Assembly: GCF_020526085.1 (NCBI RefSeq)
Contig: NZ_CP084874.1
Span: 248,001-312,000 of the forward strand
Source of the DNA: Klebsiella africana
Lineage (GTDB): Bacteria > Pseudomonadota > Gammaproteobacteria > Enterobacterales > Enterobacteriaceae
DNA length: 64,000 nucleotides
Reading direction: 5' to 3'
Shown here: piece after piece, positions 47,775-58,337 of the stretch
How positions within the stretch are numbered: position 1 is the stretch's first letter
Layout: every line of letters begins with the position of its first letter
Notes under the pieces: model-generated
Databases searched by the model: none
The model's input: the letters and a program-made list of their open reading frames with translations, nothing else
What the model was told of the DNA's origin: nothing
Position numbers and translations under genes: made by a program

Positions 47775-49342
47775 TATGGCGTTACCGGGGTAATCTGGTC
47801 GAAAGGGATCTCGGTGGTCACCGGGGCGAACGGGATCTCCCCGACCTCCTGGTGCGCAACCGACATCAGCGAGACATAGCTGATGGGCAGATACACTGCG
47901 TCCTGATGCAGACGGGTCAGCACATCGTGGTACAGTTTTCTCCGCAGCGCCTCGTCCCCGGTGGTCAGCACTTCACTAATCTCTTTATCAATCAGGGCTT
48001 TGTCCGGCAGGCCTCGCTGGGCCTGGTAATCCGCATGCGACGGCACGCGCATCGAGCTTAAAAAGGCATGCGGATCGTAAGGCGCGCCCCAGGTGCGATT
48101 GAAGATCATGCCGAAGCGGCCTTCGCGCTGGCGCGCGTAAATGCTGCTCTCCTCCTCGCCCACCAGGGTGACCTGCACGCCGACCTGCCGCAGATTGGCC
48201 TGAATAATTTCGGCCATCGATTTAGCCAACGCGTCGGTGCCGATAAACGCCAGCTCAATCGCCAGCGGTTGCCCGGCTTTTTGTCGCCAGGGCTGGCCCT
48301 CCAGCTGCTGCCAGCCGGCCTGCTCCAGCAGGGCGCGGGCTTTTGCCGGGTCGTAACGACGCGGCGTCAGATCCTGCGGGGCGTAAGGGACGGAGGGGGC
48401 AAACAGGGTGTCGGCAACCTGTTGGGTGCCATACAACACGCTATCGACAAGGGTCTGTTTATCGACGGCGTAGTTGAGCGCCTCGCGAACCGCCAGCTCG
48501 CGGGTCGGGCCCTGGCTGGCGTTTAGCGCCAGCATCACGGTTTCCACCGGGGCAGACAGACGAGCCACGTAGCCGGGGTGATGGCGAAAACGTTCGAAGG
48601 TATCCAGCGGCAGTAGCCCTTCATCGCCGTAGAGCATATCGATTTCCCCGGTTTCGAACGCTACTGCCCGGCTGGTGGCGTCAGGGATCACGTTGATGGT
48701 GATTTGCTGTAGCGCGGGTTTGCGACCCCAGTAGTGCTCATTGCGTACCAGCACATCGCGCTGATTGAGCTGCGAGCTTGCCAGCCGCCACGGGCCGGTG
48801 CCGATCGGGGCTTTAATGCCCCTGGCGGTGCCACCATCGATAAACTGCGAGGGGGCGATAAAGCGGAACGGGCGGGGCAGGGCCAGCTCTTGTAGTAAAG
48901 GAGCGTAGGCGCTTTTCAGGGTGATCTGCAGCTCAGTGGCGCTGAGCGCCCGCACGTCGGTTATTTGGTTGGCGAGCTCAAGCCAGGCGTGGCGTTGGCG
49001 ATTGGCCAGCACCGCCTGAAAATTGGCCGCCGCGGCCTGGGCGTTAAACGGTTCGCCATTGGAGAAGGTCACATCGTCGCGCAGGGTGAACCACCAGGTT
49101 TTACCATCGGCGGTGTGACGCCAGCGGATTGCCAGCCAGGGCTGGACACTGCCGTCAGCCTGATACTTCACCAGCGGTTCATAGACCATGCTTTGGGCAA
49201 ACATCTGGTTGGGCGTATAGAGATGGGGATTCAGTGGGCCGACGTTAACCGGCCAGGCAGTGGTGAGCTGGTGCTGCGCGGCCTGAGCCAGCAGAGGGAC
49301 GCAGGCGACCAGCGCCAGCAGGGTGAGGCGGATAATAGACAA
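47774..49342 (-). CDS. nikA: Nickel-binding periplasmic protein NikA
   Basis: NikA delivers Ni2+ (as a chelate) to NikBCDE for hydrogenase and urease maturation. The product is 522 residues starting at a TTG (49340-49342) with a signal peptide cleaved after AQA near residue 21. It has the SBP family 5 fold. The region of the E. coli metal-chelate pocket, [14 protein letters not shown], is conserved and supplies the Trp and His equivalents. It is the first gene of nikABCDE-nikR; its start lies 24 bases from a NikR palindrome. Confidence 0.95.
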   Translation of the reverse strand: MSIIRLTLLALVACVPLLAQAAQHQLTTAWPVNVGPLNPHLYTPNQMFAQSMVYEPLVKYQADGSVQPWLAIRWRHTADGKTWWFTLRDDVTFSNGEPFNAQAAAANFQAVLANRQRHAWLELANQITDVRALSATELQITLKSAYAPLLQELALPRPFRFIAPSQFIDGGTARGIKAPIGTGPWRLASSQLNQRDVLVRNEHYWGRKPALQQITINVIPDATSRAVAFETGEIDMLYGDEGLLPLDTFERFRHHPGYVARLSAPVETVMLALNASQGPTRELAVREALNYAVDKQTLVDSVLYGTQQVADTLFAPSVPYAPQDLTPRRYDPAKARALLEQAGWQQLEGQPWRQKAGQPLAIELAFIGTDALAKSMAEIIQANLRQVGVQVTLVGEEESSIYARQREGRFGMIFNRTWGAPYDPHAFLSSMRVPSHADYQAQRGLPDKALIDKEISEVLTTGDEALRRKLYHDVLTRLHQDAVYLPISYVSLMSVAHQEVGEIPFAPVTTEIPFDQITPVTP

Positions 49343-49366
49343 GACGGCGATCTCAACGACAGGAAA

Positions 49367-49394
49367 GTATGACGATTTTAATGATTCATCATAC
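49367..49394. promoter_or_regulatory. NikR operator
   Basis: GTATGA (49367-49372) and TCATAC (49389-49394) form the exact GTATGA-N16-TCATAC palindrome described for NikR, upstream of nikA. Nickel-loaded NikR bound here should block nik transcription. Confidence 0.93.
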
Positions 49395-49401
49395 TTTGCG
49401 C

Positions 49402-49415
49402 GTAATCTGGATCAA
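49402..49415 (-). promoter_or_regulatory. Candidate FNR site for nikA
   Basis: On the minus strand TTGAT-CCAG-ATTAC compares with FNR TTGAT-N4-ATCAA: one half perfect, the other 3 of 5. It lies just upstream of the NikR operator. nik is FNR-activated in E. coli, which makes the site plausible. Confidence 0.55.
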
Positions 49416-49480
49416 TATTGCGCCGGAAAATATAAGAAAATCGTATTGTTACGCGCAGGCGATAGTCGCCTCCCTGTCCC

Positions 49481-50341
49481 TCAGGGCGCCCGGAACAGCC
49501 CCAGCAGCGTGGCCACCTGTTCGTCGATCGGCGCCAGATCCCGCTTGACGATCAGATGCAGCGGCGTCGCACGGCGCGCGCCGTGGCTGAGGGGCAGTCG
49601 CTTCAGCACGCCCTGGTCGAGATGGGGGCGAATGCGCTCTTCCGGCAGCCAGCCGAACCCGACTTGATACATCACCGCATCAATGGCGGCGTCAATGGTG
49701 GAGAAGGTCCAGGCGTCACGCGTCGCCTGGCCATCGCCGGTCTGGTCGGCAATGCGCACCAGCGGCCACGGCGCCAGCGCGCTATCCTCCAGCGGCCCCT
49801 CCAGCGCGGCGAGAGGATGATCGCGATGGGCGACGGCGATGAAATCAATATTCATCAGCCACTCTCCGCGGCCGGTAATATCCTGGCGGCGGGTCAGCAC
49901 CATCACATCAGCTTCCGTCCGCGCCGCGCTCTCGTCATCAACGTTTTCCAGCACTTCGGTGAGTCTGACCTGGGTCTGCGGATAGCGCTGCTGAAACTGG
50001 CGTAAAATGGCGAACAGCCGCTGGCGCGGGAAAATGCTGTCGACCACCAGATCCAGGCGGGTGCGCGCCCCGTTGCGTAAGGTGGCGGCGTGCGTCTCGA
50101 CGTAGGCGAAGGCCTGCAGCAGCGGCTTGACCTGATTCAGCAGTAATTCACCCGCGGGAGTGAGCACAGCCCGCCGGCCGGACGGCGCCAGCAGCGCCAC
50201 GCCTAAGCGCTCCTGCAGCAGCGCGAGGTTATAGCTCACCGATGACTGACTGCGGTTGGTCTCCTCCGCCGCTCTGGCAAAGCTCCCCAATTCCACTACC
50301 TTTTCGAGTAACGCCCACTGCTCCAGGGTTGTCTTGTGCAT
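49481..50341 (-). CDS. LysR-family regulator divergent from padC
   Basis: The product is 286 residues from the ATG at 50339-50341 (HKTTLEQWALLEKV); a TTG two codons upstream is also in frame. The N-terminal winged HTH (GSFARAAEETNRSQSSVSYNLALLQERLG) is typical of LysR, and the remaining residues form a LysR effector domain. It is divergent from padC with a 100-base gap that holds a clear inverted repeat. By position it probably responds to phenolic acids (ferulate, p-coumarate) to control padC; the name is not assigned. It is not homologous to Gram-positive PadR. Confidence 0.88.
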   Translation of the reverse strand: MHKTTLEQWALLEKVVELGSFARAAEETNRSQSSVSYNLALLQERLGVALLAPSGRRAVLTPAGELLLNQVKPLLQAFAYVETHAATLRNGARTRLDLVVDSIFPRQRLFAILRQFQQRYPQTQVRLTEVLENVDDESAARTEADVMVLTRRQDITGRGEWLMNIDFIAVAHRDHPLAALEGPLEDSALAPWPLVRIADQTGDGQATRDAWTFSTIDAAIDAVMYQVGFGWLPEERIRPHLDQGVLKRLPLSHGARRATPLHLIVKRDLAPIDEQVATLLGLFRAP

Positions 50342-50354
50342 AATCAATCTAAAA

Positions 50355-50375
50355 TTTGGATGTATTTAATCCAAA
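50355..50375. promoter_or_regulatory. Inverted repeat, likely LysR operator for padC
   Basis: TTTGGAT (50355-50361) and ATCCAAA (50369-50375) form a perfect 7-bp inverted repeat with a 7-base spacer in the 100-base divergent gap. It contains the LysR-type T-N11-A form and is close to the regulator's own start. Function is inferred. Confidence 0.62.
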
Positions 50376-50441
50376 CATAGCGTTATTCATTCATTTTTTA
50401 AAGACGTATGCTGTCCTCAACAAAACAGAGGAGAATAAATA

Positions 50442-50945
50442 ATGAGCACTTTCGACAAACATGACCTCAGCGGCTTTATCGGTAAACATCTGGTCTACAC
50501 CTACGACAACGGCTGGAACTACGAGATTTACGTCAAAAATGGCCACACCCTCGACTACCGTATTCACAGCGGCATCGTCGGCAATCGCTGGGTGAAAGAT
50601 CAGGAAGCGTACATTGTGCGGGTGGGGGAAAGTATCTACAAAATCTCCTGGACCGAACCGACCGGCACCGACGTCAGCCTGATCGTCAACCTGGGCGACA
50701 AACTGTTCCACGGTACAATCTTCTTCCCGCGCTGGATCATGAATAACCCGGAAAAAACCATCTGCTTCCAGAACGATCACATTCCGCTGATGAATTCGTA
50801 TCGCGATGCCGGCCCGGCCTACCCGACAGAAGTAATTGACGAGTTCGCCACTATCACCTTCATTCGCGACTGTGGCGCGGATAATGACGAGGTCATTAAT
50901 TGCCCGGCGAGTGAATTGCCTGCGGATTTCCCTGCAAATTTGTAA
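50442..50945 (+). CDS. padC: Phenolic acid decarboxylase PadC
   Basis: PadC converts ferulic, p-coumaric and caffeic acids to the 4-vinyl phenols in the cytoplasm without cofactor. The 167-residue product has the lipocalin-like PAD fold. The conserved HLVYTYDNGWNYEIYVKN and DYRIHSGIVGNRW and WTEPTGTDVSLIVN blocks place Arg49 and Glu72 at the positions of the catalytic Arg and Glu in the Bacillus enzyme. A strong AGAGGAG precedes the ATG. It is divergent from the LysR gene. Confidence 0.96.
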   Translation: MSTFDKHDLSGFIGKHLVYTYDNGWNYEIYVKNGHTLDYRIHSGIVGNRWVKDQEAYIVRVGESIYKISWTEPTGTDVSLIVNLGDKLFHGTIFFPRWIMNNPEKTICFQNDHIPLMNSYRDAGPAYPTEVIDEFATITFIRDCGADNDEVINCPASELPADFPANL

Positions 50946-51024
50946 TTCAACAGCAATAAATTTGTGATCTGCGCGAACATTTTGTCATTAAGCGTAACGA
51001 TCGCTAATTAGAGTATTGTGTATT

Positions 51025-51041
51025 GGTTTAATTCCCGTTTA
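51025..51041 (+). promoter_or_regulatory. PhoP-box-like site upstream of arnB
   Basis: GGTTTA-ATTCC-CGTTTA fits the PhoP box (T/G)GTTTA-N5-(T/G)GTTTA at all but one base. It lies about 300 bases before arnB. PhoP input to arn in Klebsiella, alongside PmrA, is established in general; that this sequence is the site is inferred. Confidence 0.62.
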
Positions 51042-51053
51042 CTTTCTGCTATT

Positions 51054-51086
51054 GCGTTCCTGTTTATTTCCACTTAACAGGAACGC
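51054..51086 (+). terminator. 11-bp hairpin between padC and arnB
   Basis: GCGTTCCTGTT (51054-51064) and AACAGGAACGC (51076-51086) form a perfect stem with an 11-base loop followed by TTTC. It is about 110 bases past padC and may be its terminator, or part of the arn leader if transcription starts upstream at the PhoP box. Confidence 0.6.
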
Positions 51087-51170
51087 TTTCCTGTCATATC
51101 CCTGCCATAAAAAATTCCTATCATACTGTTTAGTAATGAGTTATTTCTTATTCTGAGAAAATATTAATTT

Positions 51171-51203
51171 CTTAATATTATCCTAAGCAAGGTCGACTAC
51201 ATT
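51171..51203 (+). promoter_or_regulatory. PmrA box and arn promoter
   Basis: CTTAAT-ATTAT-CCTAAG (51171-51187) matches the PmrA box YTTAAK-N5-YTTAAK closely, with TACATT as a possible -10 at 51198-51203. The remaining 396-base padC-arnB gap is AT-rich (51100-51180), unlike the coding DNA. Polymyxin-resistance mutations often map to the pmrAB/phoPQ regulators acting here. Confidence 0.7.
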
Positions 51204-51341
51204 AATAGTGGTCGAAATACCCTGAAATGGAATGCCGCGCTGAACTCACTTCATTTTAATTTCGTTTAAGTCCGCAGGCGCAGGATATTTTATTCTAACG
51301 ACCCTGATTTGTGCGTGGGTCAACTACAGAACAGGATGATG

Positions 51342-52481
51342 ATGAGCGATTTTTTGCCTTTTTCGCGCCCGTCGATGGGCGACGCAGAGCTGGCAGCCCT
51401 GCGTGAAGTTTTAGCGTCGGGCTGGATCACTACCGGACCGAAGAATCAGGCACTTGAAGCGGCATTCTGCCAGCTGACCGGCAACCGCCACGCGATTGCC
51501 GTCAGTTCAGCGACCGGCGGGATGCATGTGACCCTGATGGCGCTGGGTATTGGCCCCGGCGATGAAGTCATTACGCCGTCCCAGACCTGGGTCTCCACTC
51601 TCAATATGATCTGCCTGCTGGGCGCCACGCCGGTGATGATCGATGTCGATAACGACAATCTGATGATTACCTCTGCAGCGGTGGAGGCAGCGATCACCTC
51701 GCGTACCAAAGCGATAATTCCCGTGCACTACGCCGGGGCGCCAGCCGACATCGACGCCATTCGCGCGGTGGGCGAGCGCCATGGCATTCCGGTGATCGAA
51801 GATGCCGCCCATGCGGCCGGTACCCATTATAAAGGCCGCCACGTAGGCTGGCAGGGGACCGCGATTTTCTCGTTCCACGCGATCAAAAACATGACCTGCG
51901 CCGAAGGCGGGCTGATTGTCACCGACGACGACGAGCTGGCCTCCCGTATCCGCAGTCTGAAATTTCATGGTCTGGGCGTGGACGCTTATGATCGTCAGAC
52001 CCACGGTCGCGCGCCGCAGGCGGAGGTGATCACCCCGGGCTTCAAGTACAACCTTGCCGATATCAACGCCGCGCTGGCGCTGGTCCAGCTGGAAAAACTG
52101 AGCCACGCCAATCAGCGCCGGACGGAGATTGCCCAGCGCTACCTGCGCGAGCTGGCGGACACGCCGTTTAAACCGCTGAGCGTCCCGACATGGGATCACC
52201 AGCACGCCTGGCACTTGTTTATCATCCGCGTCGATGAGGCCGCGTGCGGCATCAGCCGCGACGCGCTGATGGAAAAGCTGAAGGCGATGGGCATCGGCAC
52301 CGGCCTGCACTTCCGTGCGGCTCATACGCAAAAATATTACCGCGAACGCTTCCCTGAGGTTTCCCTGCCGAATACCGAATGGAACAGCGCCCGCATCTGT
52401 TCTCTCCCGTTGTTCCCGGACATGACCGATGACGATGTCACTCGCGTTATCTCCGCACTGCGCCAGTTGTCAGGACGTTGA
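51342..52481 (+). CDS. arnB: UDP-L-Ara4O C-4'' transaminase ArnB
   Basis: ArnB makes UDP-L-Ara4N from the 4-keto intermediate produced by ArnA, using glutamate and PLP. Three ATG codons run together at 51336-51344; the third ([16 protein letters not shown]) gives 379 residues with AGGA upstream, matching the family. It is a DegT/DnrJ/EryC1 fold type I aminotransferase with the PLP lysine at 182 ([13 protein letters not shown]). It is the first gene of arnBCADTEF, which attaches L-Ara4N to lipid A and lowers polymyxin binding. Confidence 0.96.
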   Translation: MSDFLPFSRPSMGDAELAALREVLASGWITTGPKNQALEAAFCQLTGNRHAIAVSSATGGMHVTLMALGIGPGDEVITPSQTWVSTLNMICLLGATPVMIDVDNDNLMITSAAVEAAITSRTKAIIPVHYAGAPADIDAIRAVGERHGIPVIEDAAHAAGTHYKGRHVGWQGTAIFSFHAIKNMTCAEGGLIVTDDDELASRIRSLKFHGLGVDAYDRQTHGRAPQAEVITPGFKYNLADINAALALVQLEKLSHANQRRTEIAQRYLRELADTPFKPLSVPTWDHQHAWHLFIIRVDEAACGISRDALMEKLKAMGIGTGLHFRAAHTQKYYRERFPEVSLPNTEWNSARICSLPLFPDMTDDDVTRVISALRQLSGR

Positions 52482-52482
52482 T

Positions 52483-53466
52483 ATGCTTACTTACCCTCCC
52501 GTGAAGAAGGTCTCGGTGGTTATCCCGGTTTATAACGAACAGGATAGCCTGCCGGAACTGCTTCGTCGTACGGATGCCGCCTGCGCCACGCTGGGGCGGC
52601 AATATGAAATTCTGCTGATCGACGATGGCAGCAGTGACGATTCTGCGCGCATGCTGACCGAAGCCGCCGAGGCGGAAGGCAGCCACGTCGTCGCCGTGTT
52701 GTTAAACCGTAACTACGGCCAGCACTCGGCGATCATGGCCGGCTTCAGCCATGTGACTGGCGACTTAATCATTACCCTCGACGCCGACCTGCAAAACCCG
52801 CCGGAAGAGATCCCGCGGCTGGTGGCGAAGGCTGATGAAGGTTACGACGTGGTGGGTACTGTTCGCCAGAACCGTCAGGACAGCATCTTCCGTAAAACCG
52901 CGTCGAAGATGATCAACCGCCTGATCCAGCGCACCACCGGCAAAGCGATGGGCGATTACGGCTGCATGCTGCGCGCTTACCGCCGCCATATCATCGACGC
53001 CATGCTCAACTGCCATGAGCGCAGCACCTTTATCCCGATCCTGGCGAATACCTTCGCCCGTCGCGCGGTGGAGATCCCGGTGATGCATGCCGAGCGCGAA
53101 TTCGGCGACTCCAAATACAGTTTCATGCGTCTGATTAACCTGATGTATGACCTGGTGACCTGTCTGACCACCACGCCGCTGCGTCTGCTCAGCATTTTCG
53201 GCAGCGTGATTGCCCTGCTGGGCTTCGCCTTCGGCCTGCTGCTGGTGGTACTGCGTCTGGCCTTCGGCCCACAGTGGGCGGCGGAAGGGGTGTTCATGCT
53301 CTTCGCCGTGCTGTTCATGTTCATCGGCGCCCAGTTTGTCGGGATGGGCCTGCTCGGGGAGTATATCGGACGCATCTATAACGACGTGCGCGCCCGCCCC
53401 CGCTACTTTATTCAACGTGTTGTTCGCCAGCCGGAAACGGCATCTAAAGAGGAAGATCGTTCATGA
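52483..53466 (+). CDS. arnC: Undecaprenyl-phosphate Ara4FN transferase ArnC
   Basis: ArnC transfers 4-deoxy-4-formamido-L-arabinose from UDP to undecaprenyl phosphate at the inner membrane. The ATG at 52483 follows the arnB stop by one base and gives 327 residues; a frame from 52429 overlaps arnB. A GT2 domain is seen ([32 protein letters not shown]), followed by two C-terminal transmembrane segments ([20 protein letters not shown] and [20 protein letters not shown]). Confidence 0.96.
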   Translation: MLTYPPVKKVSVVIPVYNEQDSLPELLRRTDAACATLGRQYEILLIDDGSSDDSARMLTEAAEAEGSHVVAVLLNRNYGQHSAIMAGFSHVTGDLIITLDADLQNPPEEIPRLVAKADEGYDVVGTVRQNRQDSIFRKTASKMINRLIQRTTGKAMGDYGCMLRAYRRHIIDAMLNCHERSTFIPILANTFARRAVEIPVMHAEREFGDSKYSFMRLINLMYDLVTCLTTTPLRLLSIFGSVIALLGFAFGLLLVVLRLAFGPQWAAEGVFMLFAVLFMFIGAQFVGMGLLGEYIGRIYNDVRARPRYFIQRVVRQPETASKEEDRS

Positions 53467-55448
53467 AAGCCGTAGTCTTCGCTTATCACGATATGGGCTG
53501 CACCGGTATCCAGGCCCTGCTGGACGCCGGGTATGATATCGCTGCTATTTTCACCCACCCGGATAACCCTGGCGAAAACCATTTCTTTGGCTCTGTGGCG
53601 CGCCTTGCCGCCGAGCAGGGCATTCCAGTGTGGGCGCCGGAAGACGTGAACCATCCGCTGTGGATTGAGCGTATCCGCGAGATGAAGCCGGATGTGCTGT
53701 TCTCCTTCTACTACCGCAACCTGCTGGGCGATGAGATCCTCAATCTGGCGCCGAAAGGGGCATTTAACCTGCACGGTTCGCTGCTGCCGAAATATCGTGG
53801 CCGTGCGCCGCTGAACTGGGTGCTGGTCAATGGCGAAAGCGAAACCGGCGTCACCCTGCACCGCATGGTGAACCGCGCGGATGCCGGTGATATCGTCGCC
53901 CAGCAAACCGTGGCGATTGGCCCGGATGACGCGGCCCTGACGCTGCATCGTAAGCTGTGCGCCGCCGCCACTGAGCTGCTGAGCCAGGCGCTGCCCGCCA
54001 TCCTCGCCGGCACCACGGATGAGCGTCCGCAGGATCACAGCCAGGCAACCTATGTGGGGCGTCGAACCCCGGAAGATGGCCGTCTCGACTGGGAGCAGCC
54101 GGCGCAGACCCTGCACAATCTGGTGCGTGCTGTCTCGGATCCGTGGCCGGGCGCCTTCGGCTACGCGGGCGCGAACAAGTTTATCGTCTGGAAATCCCGC
54201 GTCCGCCACGATTTGCCGGCAGCTAAACCGGGCACCGTGATCTCCGTTACGCCGCTGATCGTCGCGTGCCAGGACGGGGCGCTGGAGATTGTCACCGGCC
54301 AGACCGAACGCGGCGTGTATATGCAGGGCGCTCAGCTGGCGCAGGCGCTGGGCCTGGTGTCCGGGGCGGTGATCAGCAGTAAACCGGTGGTGGCGATTAA
54401 GCGCCGCACCCGGGTGCTGATCCTTGGCGTCAACGGCTTTATCGGTAACCACCTGACCGAGCGCCTGCTGCAGGACGACAACTATGAGATTTACGGTCTG
54501 GATATCGGCTCCGACGCCATTAGCCGTTTCCTTGACTGCCCGCGTTTCCACTTCGTGGAAGGCGATATCAGCATTCACTCTGAGTGGATCGAATATCACA
54601 TTAAGAAATGCGACGTGGTGCTGCCGCTGGTGGCCATCGCCACGCCTATCGAATACACCCGCAATCCGCTGCGCGTGTTCGAGCTGGATTTCGAAGAGAA
54701 CCTGAAGATCATCCGCGATTGCGTGAAATACAATAAGCGCATCATCTTCCCGTCGACCTCGGAAGTGTACGGCATGTGCACCGATAAAAACTTCGACGAA
54801 GATAGCTCCAACCTGGTGGTCGGGCCGATCAACAAACAGCGCTGGATCTACTCGGTCTCCAAGCAGCTGCTGGATCGCGTGATCTGGGCCTATGGCGATA
54901 AGAACGGCCTGAAGTTCACCCTGTTCCGTCCGTTCAACTGGATGGGGCCGCGCCTGGATAACCTCAACGCCGCGCGTATCGGCAGCTCCCGCGCTATCAC
55001 CCAGCTGATCCTCAACCTGGTGGAAGGGTCGCCGATCAAGCTCATCGAAGGCGGCAAGCAGAAGCGCTGCTTCACCGATATCAGCGACGGTATCGAAGCG
55101 CTATTCCGCATCATCGAGAACAAAGACGGCCGCTGCGACGGGCAGATCATCAACATCGGCAACCCGGATAACGAAGCGAGCATCAAAGAGCTGGCCGAAA
55201 TGCTGCTCGCCTGCTTCGAACGCCATCCGCTGCGCGATCGCTTCCCGCCGTTCGCCGGCTTCCGTGAAGTGGAAAGCAGCGATTACTACGGGAAGGGCTA
55301 CCAGGACGTTGAGCATCGTAAGCCGAGCATTCGCAACGCCAAACGCTGCCTGAACTGGGAGCCGAAGGTGGAGATGGAAGAAACTGTCGAACACACGCTG
55401 GACTTCTTCCTGCGCACGGTTGAACTGGTGGACGATAAAAATCCATGA
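53463..55448 (+). CDS. arnA: Bifunctional UDP-GlcA decarboxylase / UDP-Ara4N formyltransferase ArnA
   Basis: ArnA has two domains in 661 residues. Residues 1 to about 304 are the formyltransferase with catalytic Asn102 and His104 in [13 protein letters not shown]. Residues from about 315 form the SDR decarboxylase, starting [18 protein letters not shown], with the catalytic STSEVYG and YSVSKQ motifs. It oxidatively decarboxylates UDP-glucuronate and later formylates UDP-Ara4N. It overlaps arnC and arnD by 4 bases each. Confidence 0.97.
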   Translation: MKAVVFAYHDMGCTGIQALLDAGYDIAAIFTHPDNPGENHFFGSVARLAAEQGIPVWAPEDVNHPLWIERIREMKPDVLFSFYYRNLLGDEILNLAPKGAFNLHGSLLPKYRGRAPLNWVLVNGESETGVTLHRMVNRADAGDIVAQQTVAIGPDDAALTLHRKLCAAATELLSQALPAILAGTTDERPQDHSQATYVGRRTPEDGRLDWEQPAQTLHNLVRAVSDPWPGAFGYAGANKFIVWKSRVRHDLPAAKPGTVISVTPLIVACQDGALEIVTGQTERGVYMQGAQLAQALGLVSGAVISSKPVVAIKRRTRVLILGVNGFIGNHLTERLLQDDNYEIYGLDIGSDAISRFLDCPRFHFVEGDISIHSEWIEYHIKKCDVVLPLVAIATPIEYTRNPLRVFELDFEENLKIIRDCVKYNKRIIFPSTSEVYGMCTDKNFDEDSSNLVVGPINKQRWIYSVSKQLLDRVIWAYGDKNGLKFTLFRPFNWMGPRLDNLNAARIGSSRAITQLILNLVEGSPIKLIEGGKQKRCFTDISDGIEALFRIIENKDGRCDGQIINIGNPDNEASIKELAEMLLACFERHPLRDRFPPFAGFREVESSDYYGKGYQDVEHRKPSIRNAKRCLNWEPKVEMEETVEHTLDFFLRTVELVDDKNP

Positions 55449-56347
55449 AACAGGTCGGCTTACGCATAGATGTCGATACCTTTCGCGGCACGCGGGACGG
55501 CGTTCCGCGGTTGCTGGAGCTGCTGGGTCAGCACGGGATCCAGGCAAGCTTCTTCTTCAGCGTCGGGCCGGACAATATGGGGCGCCATCTGTGGCGCCTG
55601 ATAAAACCGAAGTTTCTGTGGAAGATGCTGCGTTCCAGAGCTGCCTCGCTGTACGGCTGGGATATTCTGCTGGCCGGCACCGCCTGGCCGGGGCGCCGCA
55701 TCGGCGCAGGGAACGAAGCGGTGATCCGCGCCGCCGCCGAATCTCATGAAGTCGGCCTGCACGCCTGGGACCACTACAGCTGGCAGGCGTGGAGTGGCGT
55801 CTGGCCGCAGGAAAGGCTGGCGCTGGAAGTTGAGCGCGGCCTGCTGGAGCTCGAGCGCATCATCGGCCGCCCGGTGACCTGCTCGGCCGTCGCCGGCTGG
55901 CGCGCCGATCAGCGAGTGGTTAAAGCCAAAGAATCCTTCGATTTTCTCTACAACAGCGACTGTCGCGGCACGCGGCCGTTTCTGCCCCAGCTCGGCAGCG
56001 GCGTCTCTGGTACCGTGCAGATCCCGGTCACGTTGCCAACCTGGGACGAGGCGGTGGGCACGGCGGTGGATATCGCCGGCTTTAACCGCTACCTGCTGGA
56101 TTGCATCCATCGCGATGCGGGCGTGCCGGTCTATACCATTCACGCTGAAGTGGAAGGCATTGCCTACGCGGATCAGTTCAATGAACTACTGACCATGGCG
56201 GCGGAAGAGGAAATTCAGTTTTGCCCACTGAGCCAGCTGCTGCCCGCTGACTTTAGCGAGCTGCCCTCAGGCAAAGTGGTTCGTGGTGAACTGGCTGGCC
56301 GGGAAGGCTGGCTCGGACGTGAACAATTACTGACTTCGGGTGTTTGA
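55445..56347 (+). CDS. arnD: Undecaprenyl-P-Ara4FN deformylase ArnD
   Basis: ArnD removes the formyl group from the lipid-linked sugar. The 300-residue protein has the polysaccharide-deacetylase (NodB) fold with [10 protein letters not shown] near the N-terminus (metal Asp) and [11 protein letters not shown] (His ligand). It overlaps arnA by 4 bases. The stop TGA shares its A with the arnT ATG. Confidence 0.95.
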   Translation: MKQVGLRIDVDTFRGTRDGVPRLLELLGQHGIQASFFFSVGPDNMGRHLWRLIKPKFLWKMLRSRAASLYGWDILLAGTAWPGRRIGAGNEAVIRAAAESHEVGLHAWDHYSWQAWSGVWPQERLALEVERGLLELERIIGRPVTCSAVAGWRADQRVVKAKESFDFLYNSDCRGTRPFLPQLGSGVSGTVQIPVTLPTWDEAVGTAVDIAGFNRYLLDCIHRDAGVPVYTIHAEVEGIAYADQFNELLTMAAEEEIQFCPLSQLLPADFSELPSGKVVRGELAGREGWLGREQLLTSGV

Positions 56348-58002
56348 TGAAAAGCATTCGCTATGGCGTCTCTCTGATTGCGCTGTTTGCGCTGTATTAT
56401 CTGCTGCCGCTCAATTTCCGTTTGCTCTGGCAACCCGACGAAACCCGCTACGCGGAGATCAGCCGTGAAATGCTGGCCACCGGCGACTGGGTGGTGCCGC
56501 ATTTTCTCGGCCTGCGCTACTTCGAAAAGCCGATTGCCGGTTACTGGATCAACAGTATCGGTCAGTGGCTGTTTGGTCATAATAACTTCGGCGTACGCTT
56601 CGGGTCGGTCTTCGCCATCACCATGACCGCCCTGCTGGTGGCCTGGCTGGCGTGGCGCGTCTTTCGCGACAAAAAGGTCGCGGTCCTGTCGCCGGTGATT
56701 TTCCTTACCGCGATGCTGGTGTATGCGATTGGCACCTATGCGGTGCTGGACCCGATGATCACCCTGTGGCTGGCGTTGGCGATGTGTAGCTTCTGGGGCG
56801 CGGCGCAGGCGCAGCGCCCCAGCGGCAAAATACTGGGCTACGTGCTGCTGGGCGTCGCCTGCGGGATGGGGGTGATGACCAAAGGCTTCCTGGCGCTGGC
56901 GGTGCCGGTGGTGGGCGTTCTGCCGTGGGTGATCGCCCGTAAACGCTGGCGTGAAGTGCTGACCTACGGTTGGCTGGCAGTGGCGGTCTGTACGCTGGTG
57001 GTGCTGCCCTGGGGGCTGGCTATCGCCCAGCGCGAGCCGGACTTCTGGCGCTACTTCTTCTGGGTCGAGCATATTCAGCGTTTTGCTGAAAAAGACGCCC
57101 AGCACAAAGCGCCGTTCTGGTACTACATCCCGTTCCTGATTGCCGGCAGCCTGCCGTGGCTGGCCCTGCTGCCGGGGGCGCTGAAGCGCGGCTGGCTTGA
57201 GCGCGATGAGGCCCGCGGCGCGCTGTATCTGTTAGGTTGGGTGGCGATGCCGTTCCTGTTCTTCAGTATCGCCAAAGGCAAACTGCCGACCTATATCCTG
57301 CCGTGCTTTGCGCCGCTGTCGATCCTGATGGCCCGCTACGCGCTGGAGGCCGCAAAGACCGGCGCGAAAGCGCTGCGCATCAACGGGATGATCAACCTGG
57401 GCGTTGGCCTGCTGGGGCTTATCGCCGTGCTGGTGGTCTCGCCGTGGGGCTTCATGCACAAGCCGGTGTGGAGCAAGATTGAGCTGTATAAATGTCTGCT
57501 GGCGGCCATCGCTTTTGCCGTCTGGGCGCTGATGGGCTGGCTGGCGATGAAAGACGCTGGTCGCCGTTGGAGCCTGGCCGCGCTCTGTCCGCTCGGCCTG
57601 GCGCTGCTGGTGGGCTTCGCCATCCCGGACCGGGTTATCGACAGCAAACAGCCGCAGTTCCTCGTGGATATCGTCAGCGAATCCCTGCAGCCCAGCCGCT
57701 ACGTCCTGACCAACAACGTCGGGATCGCCGGCGGCCTGGCCTGGGAGCTGAAGCGAAGCGATATTATTATGTTCGACAAACAGGGTGAGCTGAAGTACGG
57801 TCTCGACTGGCCGGATGCTCAGGGAAGCTTTGTCAGCCAGGCCGGTTTTGCCGACTGGCTGGCCGTGCACCGTCAGCAGGGGCCGGTATCGCTGGTGCTG
57901 TTGATGGATAAAGGAGAGAGTATGGTCGACTTACCGTTACCGAAACCAGATAACGCCTACGAGCTGGGTCGGGTGGTCTTCCTTCAGTACCTGCCGCAAT
58001 GA
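56347..58002 (+). CDS. arnT: Lipid A L-Ara4N transferase ArnT (GT83)
   Basis: ArnT transfers L-Ara4N from undecaprenyl phosphate to lipid A phosphates on the periplasmic face. The ATG at 56347 gives 551 residues, as in K. pneumoniae; a TTG one codon upstream is in frame. It is an integral GT-C enzyme of about 13 membrane spans, starting [20 protein letters not shown], with the [13 protein letters not shown] motif of the active-site loop and FEKPIAGYW. It begins at the arnD stop. Confidence 0.96.
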   Translation: MKSIRYGVSLIALFALYYLLPLNFRLLWQPDETRYAEISREMLATGDWVVPHFLGLRYFEKPIAGYWINSIGQWLFGHNNFGVRFGSVFAITMTALLVAWLAWRVFRDKKVAVLSPVIFLTAMLVYAIGTYAVLDPMITLWLALAMCSFWGAAQAQRPSGKILGYVLLGVACGMGVMTKGFLALAVPVVGVLPWVIARKRWREVLTYGWLAVAVCTLVVLPWGLAIAQREPDFWRYFFWVEHIQRFAEKDAQHKAPFWYYIPFLIAGSLPWLALLPGALKRGWLERDEARGALYLLGWVAMPFLFFSIAKGKLPTYILPCFAPLSILMARYALEAAKTGAKALRINGMINLGVGLLGLIAVLVVSPWGFMHKPVWSKIELYKCLLAAIAFAVWALMGWLAMKDAGRRWSLAALCPLGLALLVGFAIPDRVIDSKQPQFLVDIVSESLQPSRYVLTNNVGIAGGLAWELKRSDIIMFDKQGELKYGLDWPDAQGSFVSQAGFADWLAVHRQQGPVSLVLLMDKGESMVDLPLPKPDNAYELGRVVFLQYLPQ

Positions 58003-58337
58003 GCGTCTGGATCTGTCTGGTGTTCGCCAGCCTGCTGAGCTGCGCCGGACAGCTCTGCCAGAAACAGGCGACCCGCCCGTCCCGTCGCGGACGGCGGAGT
58101 CGCCATATACTCTTCTGGTTGGGGATGGCGCTGTTATGTCTGGGCTGCGGCATGCTGCTGTGGCTGAGCGTCCTGCAGTCTATTCCGGTCAGCATCGCCT
58201 ATCCGATGCTGAGTCTGAATTTCGCCTGGGTTACCCTCGCGGGCTGGGGCATCTGGCATGAGCCGGTCGCCCGTCGCCACTGGCTTGGCGTCGGGTTGAT
58301 CGTCGTGGGCATTGTCATTCTGGGGACCAGCGTCTGA
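57999..58337 (+). CDS. arnE: Undecaprenyl-P-L-Ara4N flippase subunit ArnE
   Basis: ArnE is the smaller EmrE/SMR-like subunit of the ArnEF flippase that moves undecaprenyl-P-Ara4N across the inner membrane. The product is 112 residues with four transmembrane segments (for example [20 protein letters not shown] and the C-terminal [16 protein letters not shown]). It overlaps arnT by 4 bases and arnF by 1. Confidence 0.94.
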   Translation: MSVWICLVFASLLSCAGQLCQKQATRPSRRGRRSRHILFWLGMALLCLGCGMLLWLSVLQSIPVSIAYPMLSLNFAWVTLAGWGIWHEPVARRHWLGVGLIVVGIVILGTSV

